Of a DNA stretch of 13,022 nt, positions 6,840 through 13,022 are shown in pieces. The number at the start of each line of letters is the position of its first letter. Within the stretch, counting starts at the first letter, position 1. The notes beneath the pieces are model-generated. The model was not told where the DNA came from. It made no database searches and saw nothing but the letters and a program-made list of their open reading frames with translations. The position numbers and the translations under genes are program-made. Source of the DNA: Bacteroidota bacterium (lineage in GTDB: Bacteria > Bacteroidota > Bacteroidia > Flavobacteriales > Flavobacteriaceae); contig JAJYTI010000048.1 in NCBI GenBank assembly GCA_021793135.1, forward strand, positions 1 through 13,022, written 5' to 3'.

Positions 6840-7193
6840 TTATCCGTTTGGATGCATAAAAGCTTGTTTTTCTAATAGTTCTTCGTCCGATTCTACGTGA
6901 TCCTCATCTGGAACACAACAATCTACAGGACATACAGCCGCACATTGAGGTTCTTCATGAAACCCTAAACATTCTGTACATTTATCTGGAACTATATAGT
7001 ATATCTCATCACTTACAGGCTCTTGCGTTTCCTCGGCATTTACTTCTTTGCCGTTCGGAAGAACAATATCGCCGCTTAAACTGGTACCATCGGCATAACG
7101 CCAATCATCGGCACCTTCGTATATTGCATTATTTGGGCACTCTGGTTCACAGGCACCACAATTTATACATTCGTCAGTTATTATAATTGCCAT
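6840..7193 (-). CDS. 2[4Fe-4S] ferredoxin with inserted loop
   Basis: A 117-aa acidic electron carrier. Cluster motif I is C9-x2-C12-x2-C15-x3-C19-P and motif II is C72-x2-C75-x8-C84-x3-C88-P, the long-loop arrangement of Allochromatium-type ferredoxins. Two extra cysteines follow (C92, C93). The gap between C19 and C72 is about 34 residues longer than in typical small ferredoxins; the insert includes D-D-W-R-Y-A-D-G-T-S-L-S-G and L-P-N-G-K-E-V. The C-terminus is acidic, then ends in M-H-P-N-G. The frame can be extended to a start at 7220, but that codon lies inside the promoter -7 box (7218-7225), so M-A-I-I-I-T-D-E-C at 7193 is chosen. It is divergent from the LuxC-like acyl-CoA reductase gene, with which it may be functionally linked. 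Confidence 0.92.
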   Translation of the reverse strand: MAIIITDECINCGACEPECPNNAIYEGADDWRYADGTSLSGDIVLPNGKEVNAEETQEPVSDEIYYIVPDKCTECLGFHEEPQCAAVCPVDCCVPDEDHVESDEELLEKQAFMHPNG

Positions 7194-7215
7194 GGCTTTT
7201 TCTTTTTTACCTTTG
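7187..7215 (+). promoter_or_regulatory. Promoter of the acyl-CoA reductase-serC-serA operon
   Basis: TACCTTTG at 7208-7215 matches TAnnTTTG, and TTG at 7187-7189 lies 18 nt upstream as the -33 element. Transcription would begin near 7222, about 35 nt before the ATG at 7257. It overlaps the ferredoxin start codon and the opposing promoter. Confidence 0.6.
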
Positions 7216-7217
7216 TA

Positions 7218-7248
7218 CAAATTTACAACCTAATTAAGCTAACTCCAA
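7218..7248 (-). promoter_or_regulatory. Promoter of the ferredoxin gene
   Basis: The minus strand reads TAAATTTG at 7225-7218 (TAnnTTTG), with TTG at 7248-7246, a 20-nt spacing. Transcription would start near 7211, about 18 nt before the chosen ferredoxin start. This position is incompatible with translation from 7220. Confidence 0.6.
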
Positions 7249-7256
7249 ACATAACT

Positions 7257-8327
7257 ATGGTTTTACAAACTAGAATAAATGCTTTTGTCAACTTAGGAAA
7301 ATTCTTAAGTCAATTTACAAGTAATAACGCAGAACGCCTAGCAGATTTGCCAGAAAACAATAAGTTTTATGATGCTATGTTAGGTATTATGCAATCTGCA
7401 AAAATCCATAATGGATGGTTTACAGAAGAGAATTTGCAATTCACTTTTGAAAGTTGGTCTAAAACACTTACTAAATCTAATCTAGAAAAATGGTTAAGCC
7501 CCTATAAAACACCAACAACAAGCCCTAAAATTGTTGCTGTAGTAATGGCTGGAAATATACCTATGGTTGGTTTTCATGATTTTTTATCCATACTTTTATC
7601 GGGGCACAAGGCTTTAGTTAAATTATCTTCTAACGACAATAAATTACTTCCTTTCCTAACCGAATATTTGATTACTCAAGACCCAAGTATAAAAGACGCT
7701 GTAAGTTTTACTGATAATCAACTAAAAGATTACGACGCAGTTATTGCTACTGGAAGTGATAATACCGCAAGATATTTTGAATATTACTTTAGAAACAAAC
7801 CACATATTATACGTAAAAATAGAAATGCGGTTGCAGTACTTACTGGAACGGAAAGTAAAGCAGAGTTAGAACTATTAGCAAATGATATTTTCAGATATTA
7901 CGGATTAGGTTGTCGAAATGTTGCAAAGTTGTATGTACCCGAAAATTATGACTTTAAAAATTTCTTTGAAGCAATGTATAGTTGGAAAGATATTGTGCAA
8001 GAAGTTAAGTATATGAATAATTATGACTACAACAAAGCTATATACTTAATGAGCAATCATAAAACATCTGATTTGCTTGACAACGATTTCTTGTTATTAA
8101 AAAAAGATGATAGCCTCTCCTCTCCTATTGGTGTGCTATTTTACTCTTATTATAACAATATTTCTGATGTAGAAGCGACATTAGTCGAGAGGAAAGAAGA
8201 TATACAATGTATTGTAAGTGGAGAAAATCTATCTATGAAAACTATAGGTTTTGGGGAAACCCAAAGTCCTAAACTTACCGATTATGCTGACGATGTAGAT
8301 ACTATGGCATTTTTAGAAACACTTTAA
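7257..8327 (+). CDS. LuxC-like acyl-CoA reductase
   Basis: A 356-aa member of the LuxC-type acyl-CoA reductase branch of the aldehyde dehydrogenase superfamily; such enzymes reduce acyl-thioesters to aldehydes with NAD(P)H through an acyl-cysteine. The signature V-V-M-A-G-N-I-P-M-V-G-F-H-D-F is at about residues 94-108. The G-L-G-C-R-N motif places the likely catalytic nucleophile at C219. I-A-T-G-S-D-N-T-A-R (about 163-172) and I-R-K-N-R-N-A-V-A-V-L (about 185-195) fit the cofactor domain. It is shorter than bacterial luciferase LuxC (about 480 aa), and no luxA, luxB, luxD or luxE gene is present, so light production is not implied. serC begins 10 nt downstream, so serine synthesis genes share its transcript. 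The natural acyl substrate is unknown. Confidence 0.85.
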   Translation: MVLQTRINAFVNLGKFLSQFTSNNAERLADLPENNKFYDAMLGIMQSAKIHNGWFTEENLQFTFESWSKTLTKSNLEKWLSPYKTPTTSPKIVAVVMAGNIPMVGFHDFLSILLSGHKALVKLSSNDNKLLPFLTEYLITQDPSIKDAVSFTDNQLKDYDAVIATGSDNTARYFEYYFRNKPHIIRKNRNAVAVLTGTESKAELELLANDIFRYYGLGCRNVAKLYVPENYDFKNFFEAMYSWKDIVQEVKYMNNYDYNKAIYLMSNHKTSDLLDNDFLLLKKDDSLSSPIGVLFYSYYNNISDVEATLVERKEDIQCIVSGENLSMKTIGFGETQSPKLTDYADDVDTMAFLETL

Positions 8328-8337
8328 ATCTTTTAAA

Positions 8338-9405
8338 ATGAAAAAACATAACTTTGGAGCTGGACCTTGTATATTACCGAAAGAGGTATTTACCAAAGCA
8401 TCGCAAGCAATTATCGACTTTGATAATTCTGGATTGTCTATTTTAGAAATTTCGCATCGCAGTGAGGCATTTGTAAATGTAATGGAGCGAGCTCGATCCT
8501 TAGCACTCGAATTATTAGGTTTAAAAAACAAAGGCTACCATGCACTTTTTTTACAAGGGGGAGCTAGTTTTCAATTTGTTATGGTAGCATACAATTTACT
8601 AGAAAAAAAAGCTGGATACCTAAATACAGGACGTTGGGCACATAATGCTATAAAGGAAGCACGTAACTTTGGAGAAGTATTTGAATTAGCCTCTTCTGCC
8701 AATAAAAACTATAATTATATTCCAGAGATAAAGACTATTCCTACTGATTTAGATTATATACACCTTACTAGCAATAACACTGTAGTGGGAACACAAATGC
8801 AAAGTTTTCCAGAAACTAATGTTCCTCTAGTAATCGACATGAGTAGCGATATTTATAGTAGGAATATAGATTATACAGCATTTGATCTAATATATGCTGG
8901 AGCTCAGAAAAATATTGGTCCCGCAGGAACTACTTTAGTAATAGTAAAGGAAGAACTCTTAGGAAAAGTAAGTAGAACAATTCCTTCTATGCTAGATTAT
9001 CAAGTTTTAATTGACAAAAAAAGCATGTTTAATACTCCTCCTGTTTTTTCAGTATACACTTCTATGTTAAATCTAGAGTGGTTAAAAAATCAAGGTGGAA
9101 TACAAGCCATAGAAAAACAAAATAAAGCTAAAGCTGAGTTATTGTATGCAGAAATCGATAGAAATCCTTTATTTGAAGCCACCGTTCCTTACAAAAAAGA
9201 TCGTTCTATGATGAATGCCACTTTCAAAATAAAAAATTCTGATTTAGAATCAAGATTTGCGGAATTAGCAAATGAAGCTGGTGTACACGGAATTAAAGGA
9301 CATCGCTCTGTTGGTGGTTATCGGGCTTCTATGTATAATGCACTACCATTATCTAGTGTTGAAGTACTAGTGTCGGTAATGCAAGAATTAGAAAAATTAA
9401 GCTAA
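8338..9405 (+). CDS. serC: 3-phosphoserine aminotransferase
   Basis: PLP enzyme that moves the amino group of glutamate to 3-phosphohydroxypyruvate to give O-phosphoserine; the same enzyme often serves vitamin B6 synthesis on the four-carbon analogue. The 355-aa length is normal. Family marks: N-F-G-A-G-P-C-I-L-P at the start, S-H-R-S-E-A-F near 40, L-Q-G-G-A-S-F-Q-F near 72, D-M-S-S-D-I-Y-S-R near 167, Y-A-G-A-Q-K-N-I-G-P-A-G with the PLP lysine at K191, and G-H-R-S-V-G-G-Y-R-A-S-M-Y-N near the C-terminus. It is preceded by the LuxC-like gene (10 nt) and followed by the serA-like gene (9 nt), so the three form one operon. Confidence 0.95.
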   Translation: MKKHNFGAGPCILPKEVFTKASQAIIDFDNSGLSILEISHRSEAFVNVMERARSLALELLGLKNKGYHALFLQGGASFQFVMVAYNLLEKKAGYLNTGRWAHNAIKEARNFGEVFELASSANKNYNYIPEIKTIPTDLDYIHLTSNNTVVGTQMQSFPETNVPLVIDMSSDIYSRNIDYTAFDLIYAGAQKNIGPAGTTLVIVKEELLGKVSRTIPSMLDYQVLIDKKSMFNTPPVFSVYTSMLNLEWLKNQGGIQAIEKQNKAKAELLYAEIDRNPLFEATVPYKKDRSMMNATFKIKNSDLESRFAELANEAGVHGIKGHRSVGGYRASMYNALPLSSVEVLVSVMQELEKLS

Positions 9406-9414
9406 ATTAATACT

Positions 9415-10365
9415 ATGCGTATTCTTATAAACGATGGTTTATCGGCTAAAGCCATATCCCAATTAGAAAACAATCACGAGGTTAAAAATGTACATGTTGC
9501 ACCCTCTCAATTAAGTAAATATATAAATACAAATAAAATCGAAGTTTTGGTGGTACGTAGTGCTACTAAAGTAACTAGAGATTTACTTGAGTCTTGCCCA
9601 GATTTAAAACTGGTAATTCGAGCTGGAATTGGTGTAGACAATATAGATTTGGAAGCTGCAAAAGACTTAGGAATTGAAGTAAAAAACACCCCTGGCGTAT
9701 CTTCCCGATCGGTTGCCGAACTTGTTATGGCACATATTTACACTGGATTTAGGCATTTACATGATGCCAATAGAATTATGCCTTTAGAAGGTGATGTGCA
9801 TTTTAATCAATTAAAAAAGGCCTACTCCACAGCTTATGAGGTTCAGGGTAAAACATTAGGAATTTTAGGTTTTGGAAATATCGGCAAAGAGGTTGCCAAA
9901 TTAGCTTATGCCAATGGAATGCGTGTTATTACCTACCAGCATAAAGAGAATCTACAAAACACCTTACAATTAGAATTCATAGATGGACAAAAAATAGAGC
10001 TAAAGGTTCCTATGCTATCTTTTGATGAGGTTTTACAACAAAGCGATGTGATAAGTATCCACACTCCTTCGCTTGGAAACCACCTAATAAGCAGTTCTGA
10101 AATAGAAAAAATGAAAACAGGAGCAGGAATAATCAACACGGCAAGAGGAGGTTTACTTGATGAAGTAGCAGCTCTAGAAGGCTTGGAAAATGAAAAATTA
10201 CATTTCGTAGCATTAGATACTTTTGAGAATGAGCCTAAGCCTTTTATACAAACATTAATGCACCCAAATATATCATTGAGTCCTCACGTTGGTGGATCTA
10301 CTTTGGAAGCACAAGAACGAATTGGAAAAAAGGTAGTTTCTATAATCAACCAATTTACTACTTAA
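9415..10365 (+). CDS. serA: D-3-phosphoglycerate dehydrogenase-like 2-hydroxyacid dehydrogenase
   Basis: Probably oxidises 3-phosphoglycerate to 3-phosphohydroxypyruvate with NAD+, the first step of serine synthesis, feeding serC just upstream. The 316-aa protein has the substrate domain split around a Rossmann domain whose G-F-G-N-I-G is at residues 152-157. By analogy with characterised enzymes the catalytic residues are R244 (N-T-A-R-G-G), E273 (D-T-F-E-N-E-P) and H291 (S-P-H-V-G-G-S-T). It lacks the C-terminal ACT domain of Escherichia coli SerA (about 410 aa), so serine feedback through ACT is not expected. V-I-R-A-G-I-G-V-D-N-I-D is typical of SerA. A related role in B6 synthesis (PdxB-like) cannot be excluded. 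The operon ends at a hairpin 52 nt downstream. Confidence 0.88.
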   Translation: MRILINDGLSAKAISQLENNHEVKNVHVAPSQLSKYINTNKIEVLVVRSATKVTRDLLESCPDLKLVIRAGIGVDNIDLEAAKDLGIEVKNTPGVSSRSVAELVMAHIYTGFRHLHDANRIMPLEGDVHFNQLKKAYSTAYEVQGKTLGILGFGNIGKEVAKLAYANGMRVITYQHKENLQNTLQLEFIDGQKIELKVPMLSFDEVLQQSDVISIHTPSLGNHLISSSEIEKMKTGAGIINTARGGLLDEVAALEGLENEKLHFVALDTFENEPKPFIQTLMHPNISLSPHVGGSTLEAQERIGKKVVSIINQFTT

Positions 10366-10416
10366 CTGTATAGCAAATAATTATAACTTAAATGTTAATG
10401 TGAAAGTTTAGCGTTT

Positions 10417-10453
10417 TAAAATGTCTTATTTTTATATAAGACATTTTATTTTT
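10417..10453 (+). terminator. Terminator of the acyl-CoA reductase-serC-serA operon
   Basis: Arms 10417-10429 and 10436-10448 form a 13-bp stem (AATGTCTTAT with its complement) with a 6-nt loop, followed by a T run to 10453. The stem has only two G-C pairs, so it is weaker than the others. It overlaps the in-frame ATG at 10421, arguing against that codon as the next gene's start. Confidence 0.65.
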
Positions 10454-10459
10454 ATAATT

Positions 10460-10834
10460 ATGAAGACTATAAAAGCCCTATTTATTTTGTTCTGCTCTTT
10501 GCTTTTAATACAATGTAGCAGTACACAAAAGACATCGATAAACGTATCTGAAAATGAGGACGAACATGAGCTTATGGTGTTAGATTCGGGTTTCGAAAGT
10601 TGGCTAGCTACCCAACCTTCTATAGCCATGTACTCCTATTCTTTTCTTCGTGCAAAAAACACTATATTTGTAGCCGAATATAATAATAGAGTAAATAATC
10701 GACAAAACTATAGTTTCGATTTGTATCCACAACGAATAGAATATTCTTCTACAGAAGAATACAACAAAGAGTTGCAATATACGTTATACAATTACTTTAT
10801 ATATTTTCAGAAAAAATATAATCAACGATTGTAA
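10460..10834 (+). CDS. DUF6146-type lipoprotein
   Basis: A 124-aa predicted lipoprotein. The signal peptide has K2 and K5, a hydrophobic core at 6-16 and the lipobox L-I-Q-C with C19 as the modified cysteine. The residues after it (S-S-T-Q-K-T-S) carry no acidic export signal, so it likely stays on the inner face of the outer membrane. The mature part has D-S-G-F-E-S-W-L-A-T-Q-P-S near 42-54 and V-A-E-Y-N-N-R-V near 71-78, features I recall in DUF6146 proteins encoded next to this operon in flavobacteria. An upstream ATG at 10421 is rejected because it falls in the preceding terminator stem and would spoil the signal peptide. Function unknown. The next gene starts 10 nt downstream. Confidence 0.8.
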   Translation: MKTIKALFILFCSLLLIQCSSTQKTSINVSENEDEHELMVLDSGFESWLATQPSIAMYSYSFLRAKNTIFVAEYNNRVNNRQNYSFDLYPQRIEYSSTEEYNKELQYTLYNYFIYFQKKYNQRL

Positions 10835-10844
10835 ATAATTTAAC

Positions 10845-11153
10845 TTGGAAAATTTAAAAAAACGCTGGGGTATTGATTCCAATTTTCAACTAATAATAAT
10901 TTTAATTGTTTTCTCTATCACTGGTAGTTCTTCACTTTTCGTGGGTAGACCTATTCTTGAATATTTTAACATCAGCAAAGAAATGGGTTGGCTTTATTGG
11001 CCATTACGACTTCTTGTTATTTTCCCTGCATACCAAGTATTACTAGTATTATATGGCTGGTTATTTGGTCAGTTTAAATTCTTTTGGAATTTTGAAAAAA
11101 GAATGCTTTCTCATATGGGATTAAAATTCCTTTTTAAAGAAAATAATGGGTAA
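10845..11153 (+). CDS. DUF6787-type small membrane protein (TTG start)
   Basis: A 102-aa protein with two hydrophobic segments (about residues 18-36 and 47-72) between a basic N-terminus and a basic C-terminal region (F-W-N-F-E-K-R-M-L). The N-terminal motif L-K-K-R-W-G-I-D-S-N-F-Q-L and the later G-Q-F-K-F-F-W-N-F-E-K-R-M match proteins I know as DUF6787. The start is set by sequence: a stop lies in frame at 10836-10838, no ATG precedes the conserved N-terminus, and TTG at 10845 is the only plausible start codon. The stop is at 11151-11153. The following gene's ATG at 11146 overlaps the last 8 nt, a sign of translational coupling. No function can be assigned. Confidence 0.8.
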   Translation: MENLKKRWGIDSNFQLIIILIVFSITGSSSLFVGRPILEYFNISKEMGWLYWPLRLLVIFPAYQVLLVLYGWLFGQFKFFWNFEKRMLSHMGLKFLFKENNG

Positions 11154-11478
11154 GAATAAAAACATAAAAACTTTTTTATTCTCAATTATCGGAGTTTGGC
11201 TCTTGTTAGCACCAATGCTATTTGAGCTATACCACGTAGTATCGGATTTTCACGTTAATGATAAGGTCTGTACAGAATTAACTACACACATCCACCAGAA
11301 ACCAGTAGATTGTTCTTTGTGTGATTTCCATGCTACATTTTATACTTTTACTATTCATGAAATAGAATTTGGCTTTACCACCATATTCTACCCTACTATA
11401 TTTCCACTTACCAATTCTTTAAAAGAATTAAAACCTAGTGCTCATTATCGACTGCGAGCGCCACCATATTTTGTATAA
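11146..11478 (+). CDS. Small Cys/His-rich membrane protein, possible metal-handling partner of the TonB receptor
   Basis: A 110-aa protein I cannot assign to a family with confidence. Residues 9-28 form a hydrophobic membrane segment or signal anchor. The following part has a compact set of possible metal ligands: C42, H48, H50, C56, C59 and H62, with a C-S-L-C-D-F-H core. The C-terminus reads Y-R-L-R-A-P-P-Y-F-V. A CxxC plus a terminal R-A-P-P is reminiscent of DUF2946-type proteins found beside copper or other metal TonB receptors, though this is recollection only. It overlaps the DUF6787 gene by 8 nt and lies 173 nt upstream of a TonB-dependent receptor with a histidine-rich loop, which supports a role in metal binding or sensing in the envelope. 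Confidence 0.72.
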   Translation: MGKNKNIKTFLFSIIGVWLLLAPMLFELYHVVSDFHVNDKVCTELTTHIHQKPVDCSLCDFHATFYTFTIHEIEFGFTTIFYPTIFPLTNSLKELKPSAHYRLRAPPYFV

Positions 11479-11526
11479 CATACTGTAAACAAGGTAACAA
11501 ACATTTAAGGCTTAGTTACTTATTTC

Positions 11527-11564
11527 ACACATATTGTCTAAAAATAAAATAGACTATAATGTGT
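11527..11564. repeat. Imperfect inverted repeat upstream of TonB receptor
   Basis: ACACAT at 11527-11532 pairs with ATGTGT at 11559-11564, and GTCTA at 11536-11540 with TAGAC at 11550-11554, separated by a small internal loop and a 9-nt A-rich loop. It may be a weak terminator for the upstream cluster or an operator for the receptor gene. Confidence 0.45.
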
Positions 11565-11571
11565 TACTTCT

Positions 11572-11582
11572 TGTTAATAACA
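11572..11582. promoter_or_regulatory. Candidate operator TGTTA-A-TAACA
   Basis: A perfect 5-1-5 palindrome 69 nt before the receptor ATG. Odd-centred A/T-rich palindromes are typical of Fur/Zur-family sites, but this one is short and no such site has been matched here. Treat as a suggestion only. Confidence 0.22.
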
Positions 11583-11651
11583 TATACCAATTTGAACTTC
11601 TATAAATCTAGTACAATCTATCTATTAGCAGTTCAATAAAAAACACAAAAT

Positions 11652-13022
11652 ATGAATACACGTTTTTTAATTCTAATATTATTATTTACTTCCTTACAAC
11701 TTTTCGCTCAAAATCATATTTCTGGAATTATTCAAGATGAAAATGAAATACCAATACCTGCCAATATTTACATCCCTAAATTAGAAAAAGGATTGGTAGC
11801 CGATATGAATGGAGAGTTTACATTAGAGAATATCCCTAATGGACAATTTGAAATAATCTTTTCGTTTCTAGGATATGCTTCTCACTCTGAGAAAATTCGT
11901 TTTCCAAGAGAAACTGACGATGAGCTACAAATTATATTGAAGTCCACTTCTATAGAAATGGATGCCGTAATACTATCAGTTCCTTTTCACCAATTACAAG
12001 GTGATAATGTAATGAAAGTAGAGCAAATTAAAGTTTCAGATTTACAAAAAGAAGGTGCTTTAAACTTAGCAGAAGGAATTTCTAATATATCGGGGGTAAA
12101 TACTATAAACACAGGTGCCGGAATAGGAAAACCTGTAATTAGAGGAATGAGTTCTAATCGAGTTTTGACATATGCACAAGATGTTCGTTTAGAGAATCAA
12201 CAATTTGGTGACGAGCATGGATTAGGTATTAACGAAGCAGGAATAGAAAGTGTGGAAGTAATAAAAGGTCCAGCATCACTACTATATGGTAGCGATGCAT
12301 TAGGAGGAGTTTTATATTTAAATCCAGAACGTTTTGCTGAGGAAAATTCTTACTACGCAGATGCTAATGCAAGTTTGTATAGTAATACAAGAGGATCTAA
12401 CCTTAACTTAGGAGTTAAGAACACAGTGGATAATTTTGGGATTTTAGCTAGAGGTGCCTATAATCACCATAGTGACTACAAAACAGGAAATGGACTAAGA
12501 GCTACTAATTCGCGTTATATAGAAAAAGATTTTAAGGCAGGTGCGAGATATAAAACAGATTACTTTACTTCTACCTTACGCTATAATTATAACGACTCCG
12601 ATCTTGGAATAGCAGATTCTATAGGTGAACAAACTACACGAACAACGATGGAACTACCATACCAACAAGTAACTAATCATGTACTGAGTTGGTCTAACAC
12701 TCTACGTTTCGAAAAATCTAAGCTTACAGCCAAATTCGGATATTTATCTAACGATAGAAAAGAATTTGAAGATGAGCACCACCACGATCACGAGCACGAT
12801 CATGACGACAATCATCATGAAGAGGAACCAAGTTTACGTCTAAAATTAAATACTTTTAATTATGATGTTAAGTACCACTTACCTAGCAATAATAAACTAG
12901 AAACAATTATCGGTGCACAAGGTATGTACCAACAAAATAAAAATGCTGGTGAGGAAATACTTATTCCAGATGCAACCACAAATGACATAGGGATTTTTGC
13001 TACAGGACATTATCATTTGGAC
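11652..13022 (+). CDS. TonB-dependent receptor with His-rich loop, N-terminal part (3' end outside window)
   Basis: Outer-membrane receptor that imports a ligand using TonB-ExbBD energy. The frame runs open from the ATG at 11652 to the window end, 457 codons, so roughly half of the beta barrel is missing. A signal peptide spans residues 1-20 (ends L-F-A-Q). A carboxypeptidase regulatory-like beta-sandwich follows at about 22-97, typical of Bacteroidota receptors, then a TonB-box-like M-D-A-V-I-L-S-V near 102-109 and the plug domain at about 118-225. The plug has G-K-P-V-I-R-G-M-S and V-I-K-G-P-A-S-L-L-Y-G-S-D-A-L-G-G at about 203-219. Residues 376-392 are nearly all His, Asp and Glu (bases 12777-12827) and lie in a predicted extracellular loop. 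By analogy with His-rich zinc receptors such as ZnuD, zinc or another transition metal is a reasonable ligand, but this is inferred. Confidence 0.92.
   Translation, partial: MNTRFLILILLFTSLQLFAQNHISGIIQDENEIPIPANIYIPKLEKGLVADMNGEFTLENIPNGQFEIIFSFLGYASHSEKIRFPRETDDELQIILKSTSIEMDAVILSVPFHQLQGDNVMKVEQIKVSDLQKEGALNLAEGISNISGVNTINTGAGIGKPVIRGMSSNRVLTYAQDVRLENQQFGDEHGLGINEAGIESVEVIKGPASLLYGSDALGGVLYLNPERFAEENSYYADANASLYSNTRGSNLNLGVKNTVDNFGILARGAYNHHSDYKTGNGLRATNSRYIEKDFKAGARYKTDYFTSTLRYNYNDSDLGIADSIGEQTTRTTMELPYQQVTNHVLSWSNTLRFEKSKLTAKFGYLSNDRKEFEDEHHHDHEHDHDDNHHEEEPSLRLKLNTFNYDVKYHLPSNNKLETIIGAQGMYQQNKNAGEEILIPDATTNDIGIFATGHYHLD

Noticed and set aside
7194..7220. Upstream start extending the ferredoxin by 9 residues
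   Set aside because: This start falls within the ferredoxin promoter's -7 box, upstream of the expected transcript start; the family begins at M-A-I-I-I-T-D-E-C.
7257..8327. LuxC homology as evidence of a bioluminescence operon
   Set aside because: No luciferase (luxA/B) or luxD/E gene is nearby, the protein is shorter than LuxC, and the neighbours are serine synthesis genes.
10421..10459. Upstream ATG extending the DUF6146-type lipoprotein by 13 residues
   Set aside because: The codon lies in the terminator stem of the serine operon and would push a clean lipoprotein signal peptide away from the N-terminus.
10742..10761. Perfect 9-bp inverted repeat with 2-nt spacer (TATTCTTCT / AGAAGAATA)
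   Set aside because: It lies inside the DUF6146-type coding region and simply encodes I-E-Y-S-S-T-E-E-Y; low-complexity Ser/Glu codons explain it.
12777..12827. His/Asp-codon-rich stretch as a DNA repeat array
   Set aside because: CAC/CAT/GAT/GAC/GAG codons give short irregular repeats only; the signal is at protein level, a His-rich loop.

Overview
The window looks like a chromosomal segment of a member of the Flavobacteriaceae (phylum Bacteroidota). It is AT-rich, the genes lack Shine-Dalgarno sequences, and several gaps carry the Bacteroidota -7 promoter box TAnnTTTG. Many proteins belong to flavobacterial families (DUF4258, DUF4260, DUF6146 and DUF6787 types, stand-alone proline dehydrogenase, carboxypeptidase-domain TonB receptor). 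These assignments come from recognising protein sequences by eye; no search was run. I see no tRNA, rRNA, CRISPR array, insertion sequence or prophage.

Left part (1-4116): the 3' end of an alanine dehydrogenase gene is followed 4 nt later by a small DUF4258-type protein. A perfect 48-bp palindrome then acts as a two-way terminator against the opposing proline dehydrogenase gene. Proline dehydrogenase and aroB (3-dehydroquinate synthase) diverge from a 68-bp gap in which the two -7 boxes lie back to back. A small acidic-tailed protein follows aroB and ends at a second two-way terminator facing a DUF4260 membrane protein.

Middle (4117-7193): three minus-strand genes, each with its own terminator hairpin. 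They encode an AbgT-family transporter, an NAD(P)H-dependent FMN reductase and a 2[4Fe-4S] ferredoxin with an unusual insert. The only gap longer than 300 bp (5759-6105) lies upstream of the transporter. It holds a possible three-way-junction leader, a small palindrome and the reductase terminator.

Right part (7194-13022): the ferredoxin gene and a LuxC-like acyl-CoA reductase gene diverge from interlocked promoters that share the palindrome TTTGTACAAA. The reductase gene forms a tight operon with serC and a serA-like dehydrogenase gene, ended by a hairpin. A second cluster follows: a DUF6146-type lipoprotein, a DUF6787-type membrane protein with a TTG start, a Cys/His-rich membrane protein that overlaps it, and the first 457 codons of a TonB-dependent receptor with a histidine-rich loop. 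The last two suggest a metal-acquisition locus.

Most of this is ordinary core metabolism. The parts most worth a second look are the Cys/His protein plus His-rich receptor pair, the ferredoxin/LuxC-like/serC/serA grouping, the interlocked promoters and the structured leader of the AbgT gene. I do not see a complete, clearly new system such as a defence island or retroelement.
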